From contig CM052361.1 in assembly GCA_028551475.1 (NCBI GenBank), positions 14,722,774 through 14,786,773 on the forward strand: a stretch of DNA of 64,000 nucleotides, in the 5' to 3' direction. The notes under the pieces are model-generated. The model was not told the DNA's origin. It made no database searches and saw only the letters and a list, made by a program, of their open reading frames with translations. A program made the translations under genes and the position numbers. Positions 25,172 through 37,191 of this stretch are shown here, piece after piece. Each line of letters starts with the position of its first letter. Position 1 is the first letter of the stretch. Origin of the DNA: Casuarina equisetifolia (lineage: Eukaryota; Streptophyta; Magnoliopsida; Fagales; Casuarinaceae).

Positions 25172-26395
25172 TGTTCGGTAAAATTTTAGATGCAAGTGAA
25201 CATGTCAAATAAGTAATATAATGATAAGAAAGATATTGTCCCACAGAGATTGGTGATTATTAAGTTAACTAATTACTAACAGTGAACAACTCTTAAAATT
25301 TATCTAACAAACCAAATTGATAGATAATAGACTAATCAACTAAATTTAATAAAACTATATACGCGAAACATGTTAAAGTGTCTAATTTCACCATAACTAT
25401 GAGGTATTAATGTATATTATGTATGCTTGCAAGAGGAATAATATTTATGTGATGACAGAATCTCTCAATTTATTTATTATCCTATGTATAAGTGTAATGA
25501 ACCTATTTAGTTTATTAATTCACTATATCTCTATATGTGAATTGAAACAAACAAAATGCCTTAGAATCTGTGAATATTCTTAGTTTACATCGAAAGCCAC
25601 ACAAATAATATGATATATGTCTATTCATATTTAATTTATGGTTACAAATTACAAAAAGCAACTGCATATCATCTCTTGTCGGTCTTAAACATGCAAATCA
25701 AATAATACAAGTAATAGCTAATCACTTAAAATCATTAAACACAGTAATATGTAACTTCACATAAACAAAATATCTTACAAAACATAATAATCATAAGATT
25801 CATACTATCATAATTAGGTTACATCGTAGTTCTAACAAAAATAAACCAAAATATAAAAATAATAGGGAAGAATAATAATAGGAATTAAAAAAGACATCTT
25901 GAATCTAAGAACAAGAAGTTTGTCATCCTTTTTGTCTTCTCTTCAAGAAAATCTTGAGTTGTGCTCAATTTCATTCTCTCCTCTTTTGCCTCTTCTCTTC
26001 TCTTAAATAGAGTTTTGGGTTTAGACCTTATCCTAGTAGAAGTTGGTTTTGGATACCTAAAACAATTGGGTTTTGAACTCTTAAATTAATTAGGATTTGA
26101 ATTCCTAATATGATTAGGTTTTCTATTTATTTAGAAAACCCAGCAACAATAGAAAATCTAATAACAATCATCCAAAGCCCAAGCCCATCTTGACTCTTTT
26201 AATATTGATATTATGATTTTGTCACACAATAAGCATCAGGTTCCCCTTGTTCATCTTTTTTCTTCATGCTTCCTTATGTTACAAAAATAAGGCAAATTCA
26301 AGTAAATAAAGAGGAATTCAAATATTTTCTTATAAGTATTGTATTATTTATTGCCTAAAAATAGGTAAAATAACAACATAAAAATAGAATTATTA
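25172..26395 (-). mobile_element. Solo Tat/Athila-type LTR (short type) inside R2
   Basis: On the plus strand it starts TGTTCGGTAAAA and ends with the degenerate terminal hairpin (about 26371-26393). GGAAT flanks both sides (25167-25171 and 26396-26400). It is 1224 bp and closest to the LTR at 30519-31815, sharing the 'attaggttttgaa' region and the segment with 'aagaacaa' near 25905-25912. No internal region is attached, so it is solo. The target around it is itself a ~41-bp tandem duplication. Confidence 0.85.
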
Positions 26396-26892
26396 GGAAT
26401 CATCATTAGGCTTAAGAGTAAAGTTATTCTCTAAAGAATGGTTGATTTTTTCAAGATGAGTACATTGCATATGTGAAGGATGTAAAGATGGTTTTCTCTC
26501 TATTTTGGATTCCACATGATTAGGCTGGTTAGATAACATTACTATAGAAGGTGTCTTGATTTTGGGTTTGATGAGATCCAATGGATTTAGGATGTGTTAG
26601 ACTCTAAAGCCAAATTGATATTTTGACGAATAATGAGATAATAATTAGAAGATTACTTACAACATGGATACTTAGAGATATAATTTGATAAAGCCACAAA
26701 TAAGGGAGGACTAATAAATGAGCGAAGATTGTTGTATGTACCTAGGATTGGTCAGTTACACTTAGAGATGTAGTGTTTATTCAATGAGCATTTGATAAGT
26801 CATTGTTAAGGGGGAACTAACTGATGAACAAAGGTTGTTGTGTAGTTGATGTACTTGGGATCACTCAGTTAGTTGATGTTATTTTTCCAATT

Positions 26893-27063
26893 GCTACCCA
26901 AAGGCCCATGGGTGCCATATTCTAGGAGCCCAAACTATGTGATTGAATAAATCCTCCTCTATCTATTGCGGGTCAAGGACTCCTTCTCGTTCCCCTTCTT
27001 CAAACTCTGATTCATGTTGTTCATAGAGAAATCTTTGATCAATGATAGATCAAAATCTATTTT
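26893..27063 (-). pseudogene. ycf2: Chloroplast ycf2 fragment (NUPT), left part
   Basis: Minus-strand translation gives EEDLFNHIVWAPRIWHPW (near 26910-26963) preceded by a GVLDPQ motif, and FLYEQHESEFEEGE from the adjoining upstream part. These are hallmarks of the plastid Ycf2 protein (a large AAA-ATPase-like component of the chloroplast import motor complex). One glutamine codon is now TAG, so this is a dead nuclear copy. The sequence stops being ycf2-like near 26893 and resembles R-family DNA before that. The rest of the fragment lies at 35539-35880, separated by a retrotransposon. Confidence 0.85.
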
Positions 27064-28750
27064 TGTTCGATGAAATTCTACATGCAAGTGTACATGTCGA
27101 ACAAGTAATATAATGATAAGTATGAGTATTGTCCTATAGAGACCTGTGTTTACTAAACTAATTAAGTACTAAAGGTGAATAGTTTCTAATGTTTATCTAG
27201 CAAATCAAAATGGTAAAACATTAATTAAAAAACTAAATTTAACCTAAACTTAATGAACGAAATATGTTAGAACGTCTGATTTCACCTAATTACTAGATAT
27301 GAATGTCGATCATCCATACTAACAAGATTAATTCTACTTATGTGATGGTAGAATCTCCTAATTTATTCACTATCCTATGTTTAGGTATAATGAACTTATT
27401 TAACTCATTAACTCACTGTGAGTCTGCATATGAATTAAATAAGCTAAATGCATTAAGATTTATAAATATTTCAATTTACATCTAAGGCTACACAAATCAC
27501 ATGGTATATGTCTATCTATATTAAGCTATGGTTACATATTACAAGAAAAAACTACATGTCATCTCCTATCGCTCTTAAACATGTACATCATATCATTTAA
27601 ATGGTAACTAATTACTTAAAAGCATTAAACTCCGCAACATGCAACTTCATATTCATAAAATATCTCACAAAGTCTAAATAATCACATAACATTCATACAT
27701 TATAATTAAGTTCTATCATAGTTCTAACAAACTGAACTAAAACAACATATTTACATAAATTGGAATAGTGTAGCAAATTAAACAACACATTTTGTAAATT
27801 AAAAACATTAAGTTGTCACCAAAAATGTCTTCCAATCATAAAAAGGTTGCACAAATCTGCACATCAGGGGGTGAAAAAGAAGCTGTCTGAAAAACGGAAG
27901 AAAAACGAGCTGACACATGCCTCCAACGGCCTCCGCCACGCGCCGGCCAGTCGCCGGTCACGCGCCGCCGTGAGCCGCCACCACTCCTCACGAAAACCTC
28001 CGGAATTGCCGGTCACGATCCCTGGACTGCCGATCTGCCGAGAAATCGCCCGAATATGCAGCAAAATGGCGTAGATCTAGCGGAGAAGGCTCGGATGGCG
28101 TTCGCCGTTCTTCGCCGGAAATCGCCAGAAACCACCGCAAGATTGTTCCAGAACCGCCGGAAATCACACCAGTTTAGCAGATTTGTTCCTTCCTCACCCG
28201 AAAACGGCCAGAAAAAGGATTCTTGAGCACCAAAAATGTGTCACGCAAAAAGGCTGCCTTCGTCGGAAATAACGCGATGGTCGGCTTTCGCCCGACCATC
28301 CGGCGTCTTCAGAGTCCCGCGCTGTAGCGCGTGACCTCTACTTTTCCGGCGAGGTCCTAATCGCCGGAATCTCTCTCTCTCTCCGGTCTGTTTTCTATTC
28401 GGCCTCCCTTCTCTTTACTGCGGTGCCGCATGATAATTCTCTTTTCTCCTTTTCACGGTCCCACGCGTTTTCTTCTCTTTTCCTTGTCTTTTTCTGTCGT
28501 AATTCACCCGGTTTGGTTCTTTATGTCTCTTTCTCTTTCCTCACATGAGCGTACATCTTGCTTGTTTTCTTTTCTACTCTTTTCTCTCCATCTTTTGCTT
28601 CATTTCTCATATTTTTCAACTATTTTGAGTTTGTTGCATAAAATTATAAAATATACATTAATACAATTAAATATAACTATAAGTTAATAAAAATTATATT
28701 AAATATTATTTAAAATACTACTAATAACTCTATAAAATATAGAGTTATTA
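27064..28750 (-). repeat. 3' LTR of the Tat/Athila element (long type)
   Basis: 1687 bp. In plus orientation it starts TGTTCGATGAAATT and ends with the terminal hairpin (28724-28748) and TA in place of CA. A purine-rich tract abuts it on the internal side (read as 'aagtttggagat' on the minus strand at 28751-28764). A GC-rich block (about 27890-28420) interrupts an otherwise AT-rich LTR. It is very similar to 33812-35538. Confidence 0.85.
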
Positions 28751-30518
28751 ATATCTCCAAACTTAACATTTTGCTAGTCTTTGAGCAAAAGCTCTAAACA
28801 ACATATTATGACAATATAAAACAAAAAAAAATTTTACACAAAAAACATTAAACAAGTTCTAAACAACATATTATGACAACATAAAAAAAAATTTACATAC
28901 AAAAAGTACGAGAAATTACACACAAAAAGCACTAAACAATATATTCAAATACTATCACCAATCATTTCATGATATTCCCAAATATACACCCCAAATTTAA
29001 AATTTTGCTCGTCCTCATGCAAAAAAAAAAACAAAACAACATATACAACCAATCATTCTATTATATTCTCTCATAATTGTTTAACTTAATAATTTAAAGA
29101 AAAATATAACTTTTATCCAAACAATGCAATTGGTTTATAAGTAAAATAGATTCTTAACAATGTCAACCACATGTGTGAGTGTAAATCCACATCTTTTTTC
29201 AATTACATGCACTCCAAATAGATCCACATTAATATGTAACTTTTCAAAATCTTTGACCAAACCTCATAAGTTTGCTTTTCATTCATTTCTCCACTAATGT
29301 AAGCTAATCATCTAACTAAAAATTAATAAGACTTTCATAAGCTTGTAATGTAAGGTTGGGCTAAGGGTAAGGTGGATGTCATTTAAGTTCAAATAATCCA
29401 TGAATACATTACTTTCTAAGATTTTATCAAAACTCTAGCCCTTCTTTACCTTTTTACTTCATGAAGATGATCTTTTTACCACCACTTAGTCTTATTCATT
29501 CTTTTCCAATCATACTTTGACAATATCCAAAAGCCACAATCATGTGTACAACGATAAAGCAAAAACAAAAGCATTTATACATATAGCCACCTCAATCCTC
29601 TCTTATCAATGATATTCAATAATAATGATCAAAGATCTCCTTTAAAGAACTATGTGGCTTGAATATAACAAAAGATAATGAAATTATTTCATCCTAAGGC
29701 AAATGCTTCTTTTTTTTTCTTTTTCTTTTTTCATTTTCATTTGCATTTATAAGTTGTACCACACACAATCATTGCAATCAATCATACTACATCCTTCCCC
29801 TCGACTTCTCTTATGCTTAAATAAACTTCTACACACCAGAAGTCAATATGTTCAAGAGAATATGACAATAAGACAAATTGATCCAAAGGCTAAGAAGTAT
29901 ATGTGCAGGTGTCATTCAACAAAATCAAGATAAGAACAAGGCTCAGCTGGGTGGCTGGGGATAAGTAAACAAGGTTAGCTTGAAAGGCTCAATTGATTCA
30001 AAGATGGCCTAAAACATTTTCTTAGTCAGATGCAACCTAGGATTTCGCCTCAAGAGGAAATCAAGTAAATTTTAAGATATGGGTGAGATCCAAGAAAATC
30101 ACACACTTCACATGAATGTTCTCTAGAGATACACACAATTTCAAGAAAATGCAGACTTTTAGTGCCCAATAAGTCAATTAACATAATTAGAATCACACTT
30201 ACATCATACCATTATTGTAAGTTTGAACAAAATCTACATCTCTCTAAAAATTGCAAAGAATTCACAATAAGGAATCCAATCATAGAGATCATGATCTATC
30301 ACGAAAAAAATTTCATAACAAAACACACTTTTAACACAATAACTTCTAACACAAAACATACAATTTTCTCCACAACACATAATAAAATTTCCAGCACAAC
30401 AAACCCAACAAAAAGCATTTCTAATACACTCCCAATATACTTCCAAAACAACCATAACTACCACAATACACAACTTCCAACACAACTTAACAGAAACAAC
30501 ACACTTTCAATAACACAG
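28751..30518 (-). mobile_element. 3' untranslated region of the Tat/Athila element
   Basis: Long non-coding internal stretch with purine/pyrimidine-biased runs (for example pyrimidines at 29707-29742). Minus-strand text such as 'gaggcgaaatcctaggttg' (near 30045) and 'ccacccagctgagcc' (near 29945) matches the conserved 3' untranslated region I know from Athila/Tat elements. The plus-strand frame at 30162-30545 is a by-product of base composition. Confidence 0.65.
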
Positions 30519-31815
30519 TGTTCGGTGAATTTTAAATGCAAGTGAACATGTCGAACAAGTAATATAATGATAAGAAAAGTATCGTCCCATAGAGAGTGGT
30601 GATTACTATACCAACTAATTACTAACGGTGAACAACTCCTAGAATTTATCTAACAAATCCAAATTGATAGAGAATAAACTAATCAACTAAATTTAATAAA
30701 ACTAAATACACAAAATATGTTAGAGTGTCCGATTTCACCATAACTATGAGGTACTAATGTAAATTATGTATGCTTGTAAGAGGGATAATATCTATGTGAT
30801 GACGGAACTTCTTAATTTATTTACTATCCTATGTCTAGGTATAGCAAACCTACTTAGTTCGTTAATTCACTATATTTCTATATGTGAATTGAAACAAACC
30901 AAATGCATTAGGATCTATGAACATTCCCAGTTTACAATAAATCTTTCAATTATCTTATCACCAAAAGCCACACAAACAACATGGTATATGTCTATCCACA
31001 TTTAATTCATGGTTATATATTATAAGAAGCAATTGCATATTATTACCTCTCAGTCTCAAACATGCACATCAAATCATTCAAGTGGTGGCCAATCACTTAA
31101 AAGCATTAAGCATAATAATATATAACTTACATAAATAAAATATCTTGCAAAACATAATAATCATAAGATTCATACCATCATAATTAGGTTACATCGTAGC
31201 TCTAACAAAAATAAACTAAAGCATAAAGAAATAATGAGGAAGAATAATAATAAGGAATAAAGAAGGCATCTTGAATCCAAGAACAAAAAGTCTGTCACCC
31301 TTTTTGTCTTCTCTTCAAGAAAATTTTGAATTCTTGGCCTCTTTCTTGAGTTGTGCTCAATTTCCTCCCCCCCTTTCTTTTACCTCTTCTCTTCTCTTAA
31401 ATAGGGTTTAGATTTAGACCTACTCTTATCTTAGTAGAATTGGGTCTTAGAGAGCTAAAACAATTGGGTTTTGAACTCTTAATTTAATTAGGTTTTGAAT
31501 TCCTAATTTAATTAGGCTTTGAACTCCTAATATGATTAGGTTTTCTAATTATTTAGAAAACCCAATAACAATAAAATCTAATATCAATCATTCAAAGCCC
31601 AAGCCCATCTTGACTCTCTTGATCTTGATATTATGATTTTGCCACACAATAAGCATCAGGCTTTCCATGTTCATCTCTTTTCTCCTTGTCTTCTTGTGCT
31701 ACATAAACAAGATAAATTTAAGTAAATAAAAAGGAGTTCAAATGTTTTCTTACAATTATTAAAGTTATTTATTGCCTAAAATAGGTAAAATAACTCTATA
31801 AAAATAGAGTTATCA
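30519..31815 (-). mobile_element. Solo Tat/Athila-type LTR (short type) nested in the same superfamily
   Basis: Starts TGTTCGGTGAAT and ends with the hairpin ATAACTCTAT-AAAA-ATAGAGTTAT plus CA. Flanks are CACAG (30514-30518) and CACAA (31816-31820), a one-mismatch target duplication. At 1297 bp it is closest to 25172-26395 and clearly different from the 1.7-kb LTRs of the element it sits in. The neighbouring 'cccccaaactt' (31825-31835) resembles a polypurine tract, so this could instead be the 3' LTR of a recombinant element; the outer ATTTT duplication favours a nested solo LTR. Confidence 0.65.
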
Positions 31816-33811
31816 CACAACAGCACCCCCAAACTTAAATGAAGCATTCTTTTCAATGATAAAAGAAAATAAAGCAATAGTAAGAAAGGAATAAGGAAAA
31901 CTCCCCTAATTGCAAGCTATGTCCATGAGCTGTGATGAATTTATGATGACAGCCTTTTAACCAAACTCTTAACAAAATACTTGTTGGGTTGTTTCCCAAG
32001 AAGCATTTGCTTTATAGTTTTCAGCCAAACTATCTTCCACATTGCTACTCAAGGAGGATGGAACTCCAACGGTTTAGGAGGCAGCTTGTGTCGTTTTATT
32101 ATTGAGCATTCTTCAATAAGCACAACTGTCTCATATACTTCCAGCTTCCTTTTGTTCTCCAATATCTCATTCAATAATTCTACACAACTAGATATTTGAA
32201 CTAGAGCATCTATAAAAGAAATGTCAATGTGTAGTTTTAAAGAAATATCAAGGAATTTCAAAAACTGCTTATCTTTTACGTGTTGCTGGAATCTCTAAGG
32301 AGATGGATCTGGAGGCATAAAGGACTCATGATTTACTAGAATAAAGTTATTCCTTAGTGCCTCTTCTAGTTATGTGCTGACATCTTTATTAATTTCCTTG
32401 AAAATGTTTGTGTCAACATCATTTTCTCTTACTTGATTGCCACATGTTTGGTTATTGCCTCTGCAGTATCTTCAAGGCTTTTCTCCATGTCGTAAGGCAA
32501 ATAACCCTCCTGACTCTTTGAGATCATATTGATAAGTTGACTCATCTACACCTCTAATTGTCAGATTAAAGCTTCTTGTCTTTGAAAGCTTGCTTCTTGA
32601 TTATGAAATTTTGCTTCAATCCCCTTCGTAAAGTTCTGGGTGATGATGGCCAATTTGGTAATTGTATCTTCCCAATTAGGCTTCCCCTATTCTATTTGCT
32701 CAAATGTTGGTTGTGGTCTCATCTCATTTAAATTACTCCATGAAAGATTTTGATGGTTGTGCCATCTCGAATTGTACACGTTGGAGTAAAAATCATTTTG
32801 TGCTCTACTAAGAATCCCAACAAAATTAACAAATCATTATAATGAGCATAAGAATTACCTAATTAATATTTTGTGCTTGCATGTTCTCTACCACAAAATT
32901 CACATGCTCTACTTTGATGTCTCATAACTGGAATATTTAAGTTGTCTATCTTCTTATCAAGCACTTCTAATTGTGTACACATTGTGATGAAGATATCTAT
33001 TTCATGGACTTTACTCGCTTAATGCATTGGTAATCTCTTAGTAAACCATTGATAGTTATCAAATGTCATTTTCTCTAGGAAGTTAAATGCCTCTTTAGGT
33101 GTTTTGCTATGTAAGTCCCCTTTTGCAGTTATATCAATTATAAAACAGATTTATACTACACCCATCATAGAAAGTTTGTACTTGTAGCCATATTGGTAGT
33201 TCATGATATGGACATCTCTTCAAAAGTTCCTTGAATCTTTCTCAAGCTTCATATAATAATTCATTATTCATCTGCTCAAAAATGAAAATATTGTTACACA
33301 ATTTAACAAATTTTGTAAAAAGAAAGAACTTATTAAGAAATTTCTGAGCCAAATCATCCAATGTAGTAATTAATCCTACAGGAAGTGAAGAGAACTAATT
33401 TTTAACTATATCTTTAAGAGAAAATAAAAATAGTTTTAACCTAATAATATATTTTGTGACTCCATGATCTCTAATCATGTCACATAATTCAAGGAATGTT
33501 TCAATGTGAGCGTTTGGATCTTTATTTGGTAGCCCACTATATTGTATAGACTTTTGAAGCATCTTGATGAGCATAGGCTTGACCTCAAAGTGGTTTGCCT
33601 GAATTGTAAGCCTTTGAAAGCTTGTTGTGGCATTCCAAAATGATGATGCATAATCTTTTCCTCCATCTTTGTATGTTCTCTACAACAAAATGCAATGTTA
33701 AAAGTAAAAATAAAATATAAGCAACAAAAGTTAAATTAAACTAAGAAACTATTTAGTATTAATATTAATCAATACTAAAACAACCAATCCCCGGCAATGG
33801 CACCAAAAACT
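31816..33811 (-). pseudogene. gag remnant and post-pol segment of the Tat/Athila element
   Basis: From the 5' LTR inward on the minus strand: a gag capsid stretch with RFKELLKRCPYHELPIWLQV (about 33245-33186) and PKEAFNFLEKM (about 33100-33068), then a zinc-knuckle-like CEFCGREHAS (about 32911-32882). Next come KFLDISLKLHIDISFIDAL (32258-32202) and RHKLPPKPLEF (about 32094-32062), which in full elements leads into the protease. Immediately after, at about 32000-31980, is the short conserved segment normally found downstream of pol. So the entire enzymatic part is missing, with a junction near 32045-32060. Multiple stops break the gag frame. Confidence 0.75.
33785..33811 (-). other. Primer-binding region of the Tat/Athila element
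   Basis: On the minus strand the LTR end CA is followed at once by AGTTTTTGGTGCCATTGCCG. This is the characteristic junction of Tat/Athila (non-chromovirus gypsy) elements and fixes the identity and orientation of every related LTR in the window. Confidence 0.8.
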
Positions 33812-35538
33812 TGTTTGGTGAAATTCTACATACAAGTGTATATGTTGAACAAGTAATATAATAATAAGTATGAGTATCGTCCCACAAAGAATGGTGCTTA
33901 TTAAACTAATTAAGTACTAAAGGTGAATAGTTTTTAATGTTTATCTAGCAAATCGAAATGATAAAACATTAATTAAAGAACTAAATTTAACCTAAACTTG
34001 ATGAACGAAATATGTTAGAGTGTCCGATTTCCCCTAATTACTAGATACAAATGTCGATCATCTATGCTAGGAAGATTAATTCTACTTATGTGATAGCGGA
34101 ATCTCTTAACTTATTTACATTCTTATGTTTAGGTATAGCGAACCTACTTAGCTTATTAACTCATTATGAGTTTACATATGAATTAAATAAACTAAATGCA
34201 TTAAAATTTATGAATATTTCAGTTTACACCTAAAATTATACAAATCATATGGTATATATCTATCCATATTAATCTATGATTGCATATTGCAAGAAATAAC
34301 TACATGTCATCTCCTGTTAGTCTCGAACATACAAATTATATTATTTAAATGATAACTAATCACCTAAAAGTATTAAATTTCGTACCATGCAACTTCACAT
34401 TCATAAAATATCTCACAAAGCTTAAATAATCACATAACATTCATACATTATAATTAAGTTCCATCATAGCTCTAATAAACTAAACTAAAACAACAAATTT
34501 ACATAAACTAAAATTGCAGGAAATTAAACAACACATTTTATAAATTAAAAATATTAAGCTATCACAAAAAATGTCTTCTACTCATAAAAAAGTTACACAA
34601 ATCTGCACATCAAGGGGTGAAAAAAAAAGCTGTCTGAAGAACGGAAGAAAAACGAGCTGACACATGCCTAAAAGCTGTGTGAAGAACGGAAGAAAAACGA
34701 GCTGACACATGCCTCCACCCGCCTCCGCACCTGCTGGCCAGTCGCCGGTCACCCGCCGCCGTGAGCCGCCACCACTCTTCACGAAAACCTCCAGAAATTG
34801 CCAGTCACGATCCCTGGACTGCCGATTTGCCGAGAAATCGCCCGAAAATGTAGTAAAATGGCGTAGATCTAGCGGAGAAGGCTCGGATGGCATTCGCCGT
34901 TCTTCGCCGGACATCGCCAGAAACCACCGCAAGATTGCTCTAGAACCACCGAAAATCACACCAGTTTAGCAGATTTGTTCCTTCCTCACTCGAAAACGCT
35001 CGAAAAGGCCAGAAAAAGGATTCTTGAGCACCGAAAATGTGTCACGCAAAAAGGGTGCCTTCGTCGAAAAATGACGCGATGGTCGGCTTCCGCCCGACCA
35101 TTCGGCGTCTTCAGAGTCCCGCGCTGTCGCGCGTGGCCTCTACTTTTCCGGCGAGGTCCTAATCGCCGGAATCTCTCTTTTTCTCCGATCTGTTTTCTAT
35201 TCGGCCTCCCTTCTCTCTACTGCGGTGCCACATGATAATTCTCTTTTTTCCTTTTCACGGTCCCACGTGTTTTCTCTCTTTTCCTTGTCTTTTTCTTTCG
35301 TAATTCACCCGGTTTGGTTCTTTTTGTCTCTTTCTCTTTCCTCGCATGTGCGTACACTTCGCCTGTTTTCTTTTCTACTCTTTTCTCTCTATCTTTTGCT
35401 TCATTTCTCTTGTTTTTCACCTATTATGATTTTACAAAATATACATGAATACAATTAAATACAACTATAATTTAATAAAAGTTATATTAAATATTATTTA
35501 AAATATTACTAATAACTTTATAAAATATAAAATTATTA
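33812..35538 (-). repeat. 5' LTR of the Tat/Athila element (long type)
   Basis: 1727 bp, close to the 3' LTR at 27064-28750, including the GC-rich block (about 34700-35215). It carries a 45-bp tandem duplication (34625-34669 and 34670-34714) that the 3' LTR lacks, so that duplication arose after insertion. The terminal hairpin at 35515-35536 is degenerate. Confidence 0.85.
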
Positions 35539-35880
35539 ATTTTACATCATATCTAAGGAATTCCTTAGTTCGGGCCGAAAAAGCAATGTCACTCGATCAT
35601 TATCAAATTGACTGCAATCTTTTTTTGTCCGTGAGGATCCCACCAGGGTGCCTTCTACTTCTAATAGGTCATGAACTAGATCAAAATCATTCTCAACGAG
35701 TCCATAAGAAGTGATCCCATATTTTTCATCAGGTCTGAGTAAAGACCAAAGATCTTAAGCGACTGATCTAGCAGAACAACTCAAAAGATAAAGAAGTATC
35801 ATTAATTTCTTCATGCTCGTTCCAAGGTTGAAGTACCATTTGTACAAATAAGAATCCCTTTCATTACATGATTTCTTCTT
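35539..35880 (-). pseudogene. ycf2: Chloroplast ycf2 fragment (NUPT), right part
   Basis: The minus-strand reading contains [19 protein letters not shown] (about 35758-35702), [19 protein letters not shown] (about 35689-35633) and [16 protein letters not shown] (about 35623-35576). All belong to one contiguous stretch of plastid Ycf2. It continues into the left part at 26893-27063 once the 8.5-kb retroelement and one ATTTT copy are removed, giving a plastid insertion of roughly 510 bp. Base changes in both pieces show it is not recent. Confidence 0.9.
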
Positions 35881-37191
35881 CTTTTTCATCTTTAATCATT
35901 TTATGGTTAGAACATCCACAAAAGAATAGTGAGATATTCCTTAGTATAAGCTCATGTTTGAGGGGGAACTAATGATGGTGTGAGTACCTATTGTGATTAG
36001 TTGTAGCTGGCTATTAAATGATGCATCATGTAACGTGAACAATTACAAAGTGATGTGATACATTCTCCTTGTTGATCATAAGAACCTTAATATAGGTGAT
36101 AGTGAGTTTTAATAACCGTCTATGTTGCACATTATATTAGCTTGTGGGATACAAGTTTAAAGAATATGATGTATGGATAAAGCAAATACGTATGGATTTC
36201 TGTTATTTTTCAAGCGATGGTACTTGAAGATATACAAATTTATGAGTGTGCATAGATTTGTTAAATGCTCAAGCGACAACATTGGAGTTTATTTTAGGAT
36301 GACTCTTTTTAGGTATGTTATTCACTTCTCAAGTATGTTAATAGTATGATTAGTTGTTGAATCTTGCAAGAATTTTTTTAGAGAAGTTGCAGAGGGAGCT
36401 TATGACTAAATTTTCTATAAAAGACCTAAGAACAACATGATATATCCTTAGGAGGAGATACCCAAGACAAAGTGATTGTGGGATTCCTTCAACTGGATTG
36501 AGTTGAAGAGGGAGACTAAGAAAGAGTCCATTCATTGGAGGCTAGATGCCTATCATGCATGTTCTTGGTTGACATTTCGAGCTATTTGAAGATGGACATG
36601 ATTAAAGACCATTGAGGTAGACAGCTTGAGGATAGACTTGTTGAAGTTAGATATTGGACATGGAACAAACGTAATTATTAGACATGAACATCTATGATAG
36701 GACTTCTTTGCAATGAGACATGGAGTTCGACTTAGCAAATCTTCATAGTTGACTAGATGACTAGCTAGATGAGCTAGAGTTAGTGGTAGAGAAACCACTT
36801 ATGAAAGCCAAGAGATAGTTGTGATTATGAGAGCCATTGAGTTCATGAAGTTTTGAAAATTCATAGGAAAGCTTAATTTCTTTAGACCATTTAGAGATGA
36901 TACACCTTTAGTTGAGTATCCCTTTTATTATATCATAGATAAAGGAAAAGCTTAAGGAGCTAGAGAAGATATATATTTCCTATATAGCTAATGTGTTATT
37001 CAATTAGGTAATGGAGGAAGGGCTTAGGAAGTTAGAGAAGATATGTCTTCAGATTCAGTTGATGTGCTAATTAGGATGGTTATTTGATACTGAGAAGATG
37101 CTTAACTATTAAAAGGCTCAGAGATCATGTATGCAACAAAACAATTTATTATATTGGGTTATTGCGCTAATTTTACTCCAAAGGGGGAAAT

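Larger units (their letters stand above)
27064..35538 (-). mobile_element. Tat/Athila-type Ty3/gypsy element, pol deleted
   Basis: The element reads on the minus strand: 5' LTR 35538-33812, primer-site region at about 33811-33785, gag remnants at about 33670-32060, a post-pol segment, a long 3' untranslated region, then the 3' LTR 28750-27064. A perfect 5-bp duplication ATTTT (27059-27063 and 35539-35543) defines the ends. Protease, RT, RNase H and integrase are absent. The sequence next to the 5' LTR reads TTTTTGGTGCCATTGCCGGG on the minus strand, the signature of Tat/Athila elements. A solo LTR of the same superfamily interrupts it at 30519-31815. Confidence 0.82.

Noticed and set aside
28751-30518. 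Separate element between the two LTRs at 27064 and 30519
   Set aside because: No primer-site sequence lies beside the left end of the LTR at 30519, and the outer ATTTT duplication joins 27064 with 35538, so one element with a nested solo LTR fits better.
30162-30545. 127-codon frame on the + strand
   Set aside because: Composition-driven frame (Asn/Ile/Thr-rich) antisense to the 3' untranslated region of a Tat/Athila element and running into an LTR; no motif.
34582-34959. 125-codon frame on the minus strand and a matching + strand frame
   Set aside because: Both lie in the GC-rich core of an LTR, where stop codons are rare; it includes the 45-bp tandem duplication and has no family resemblance.
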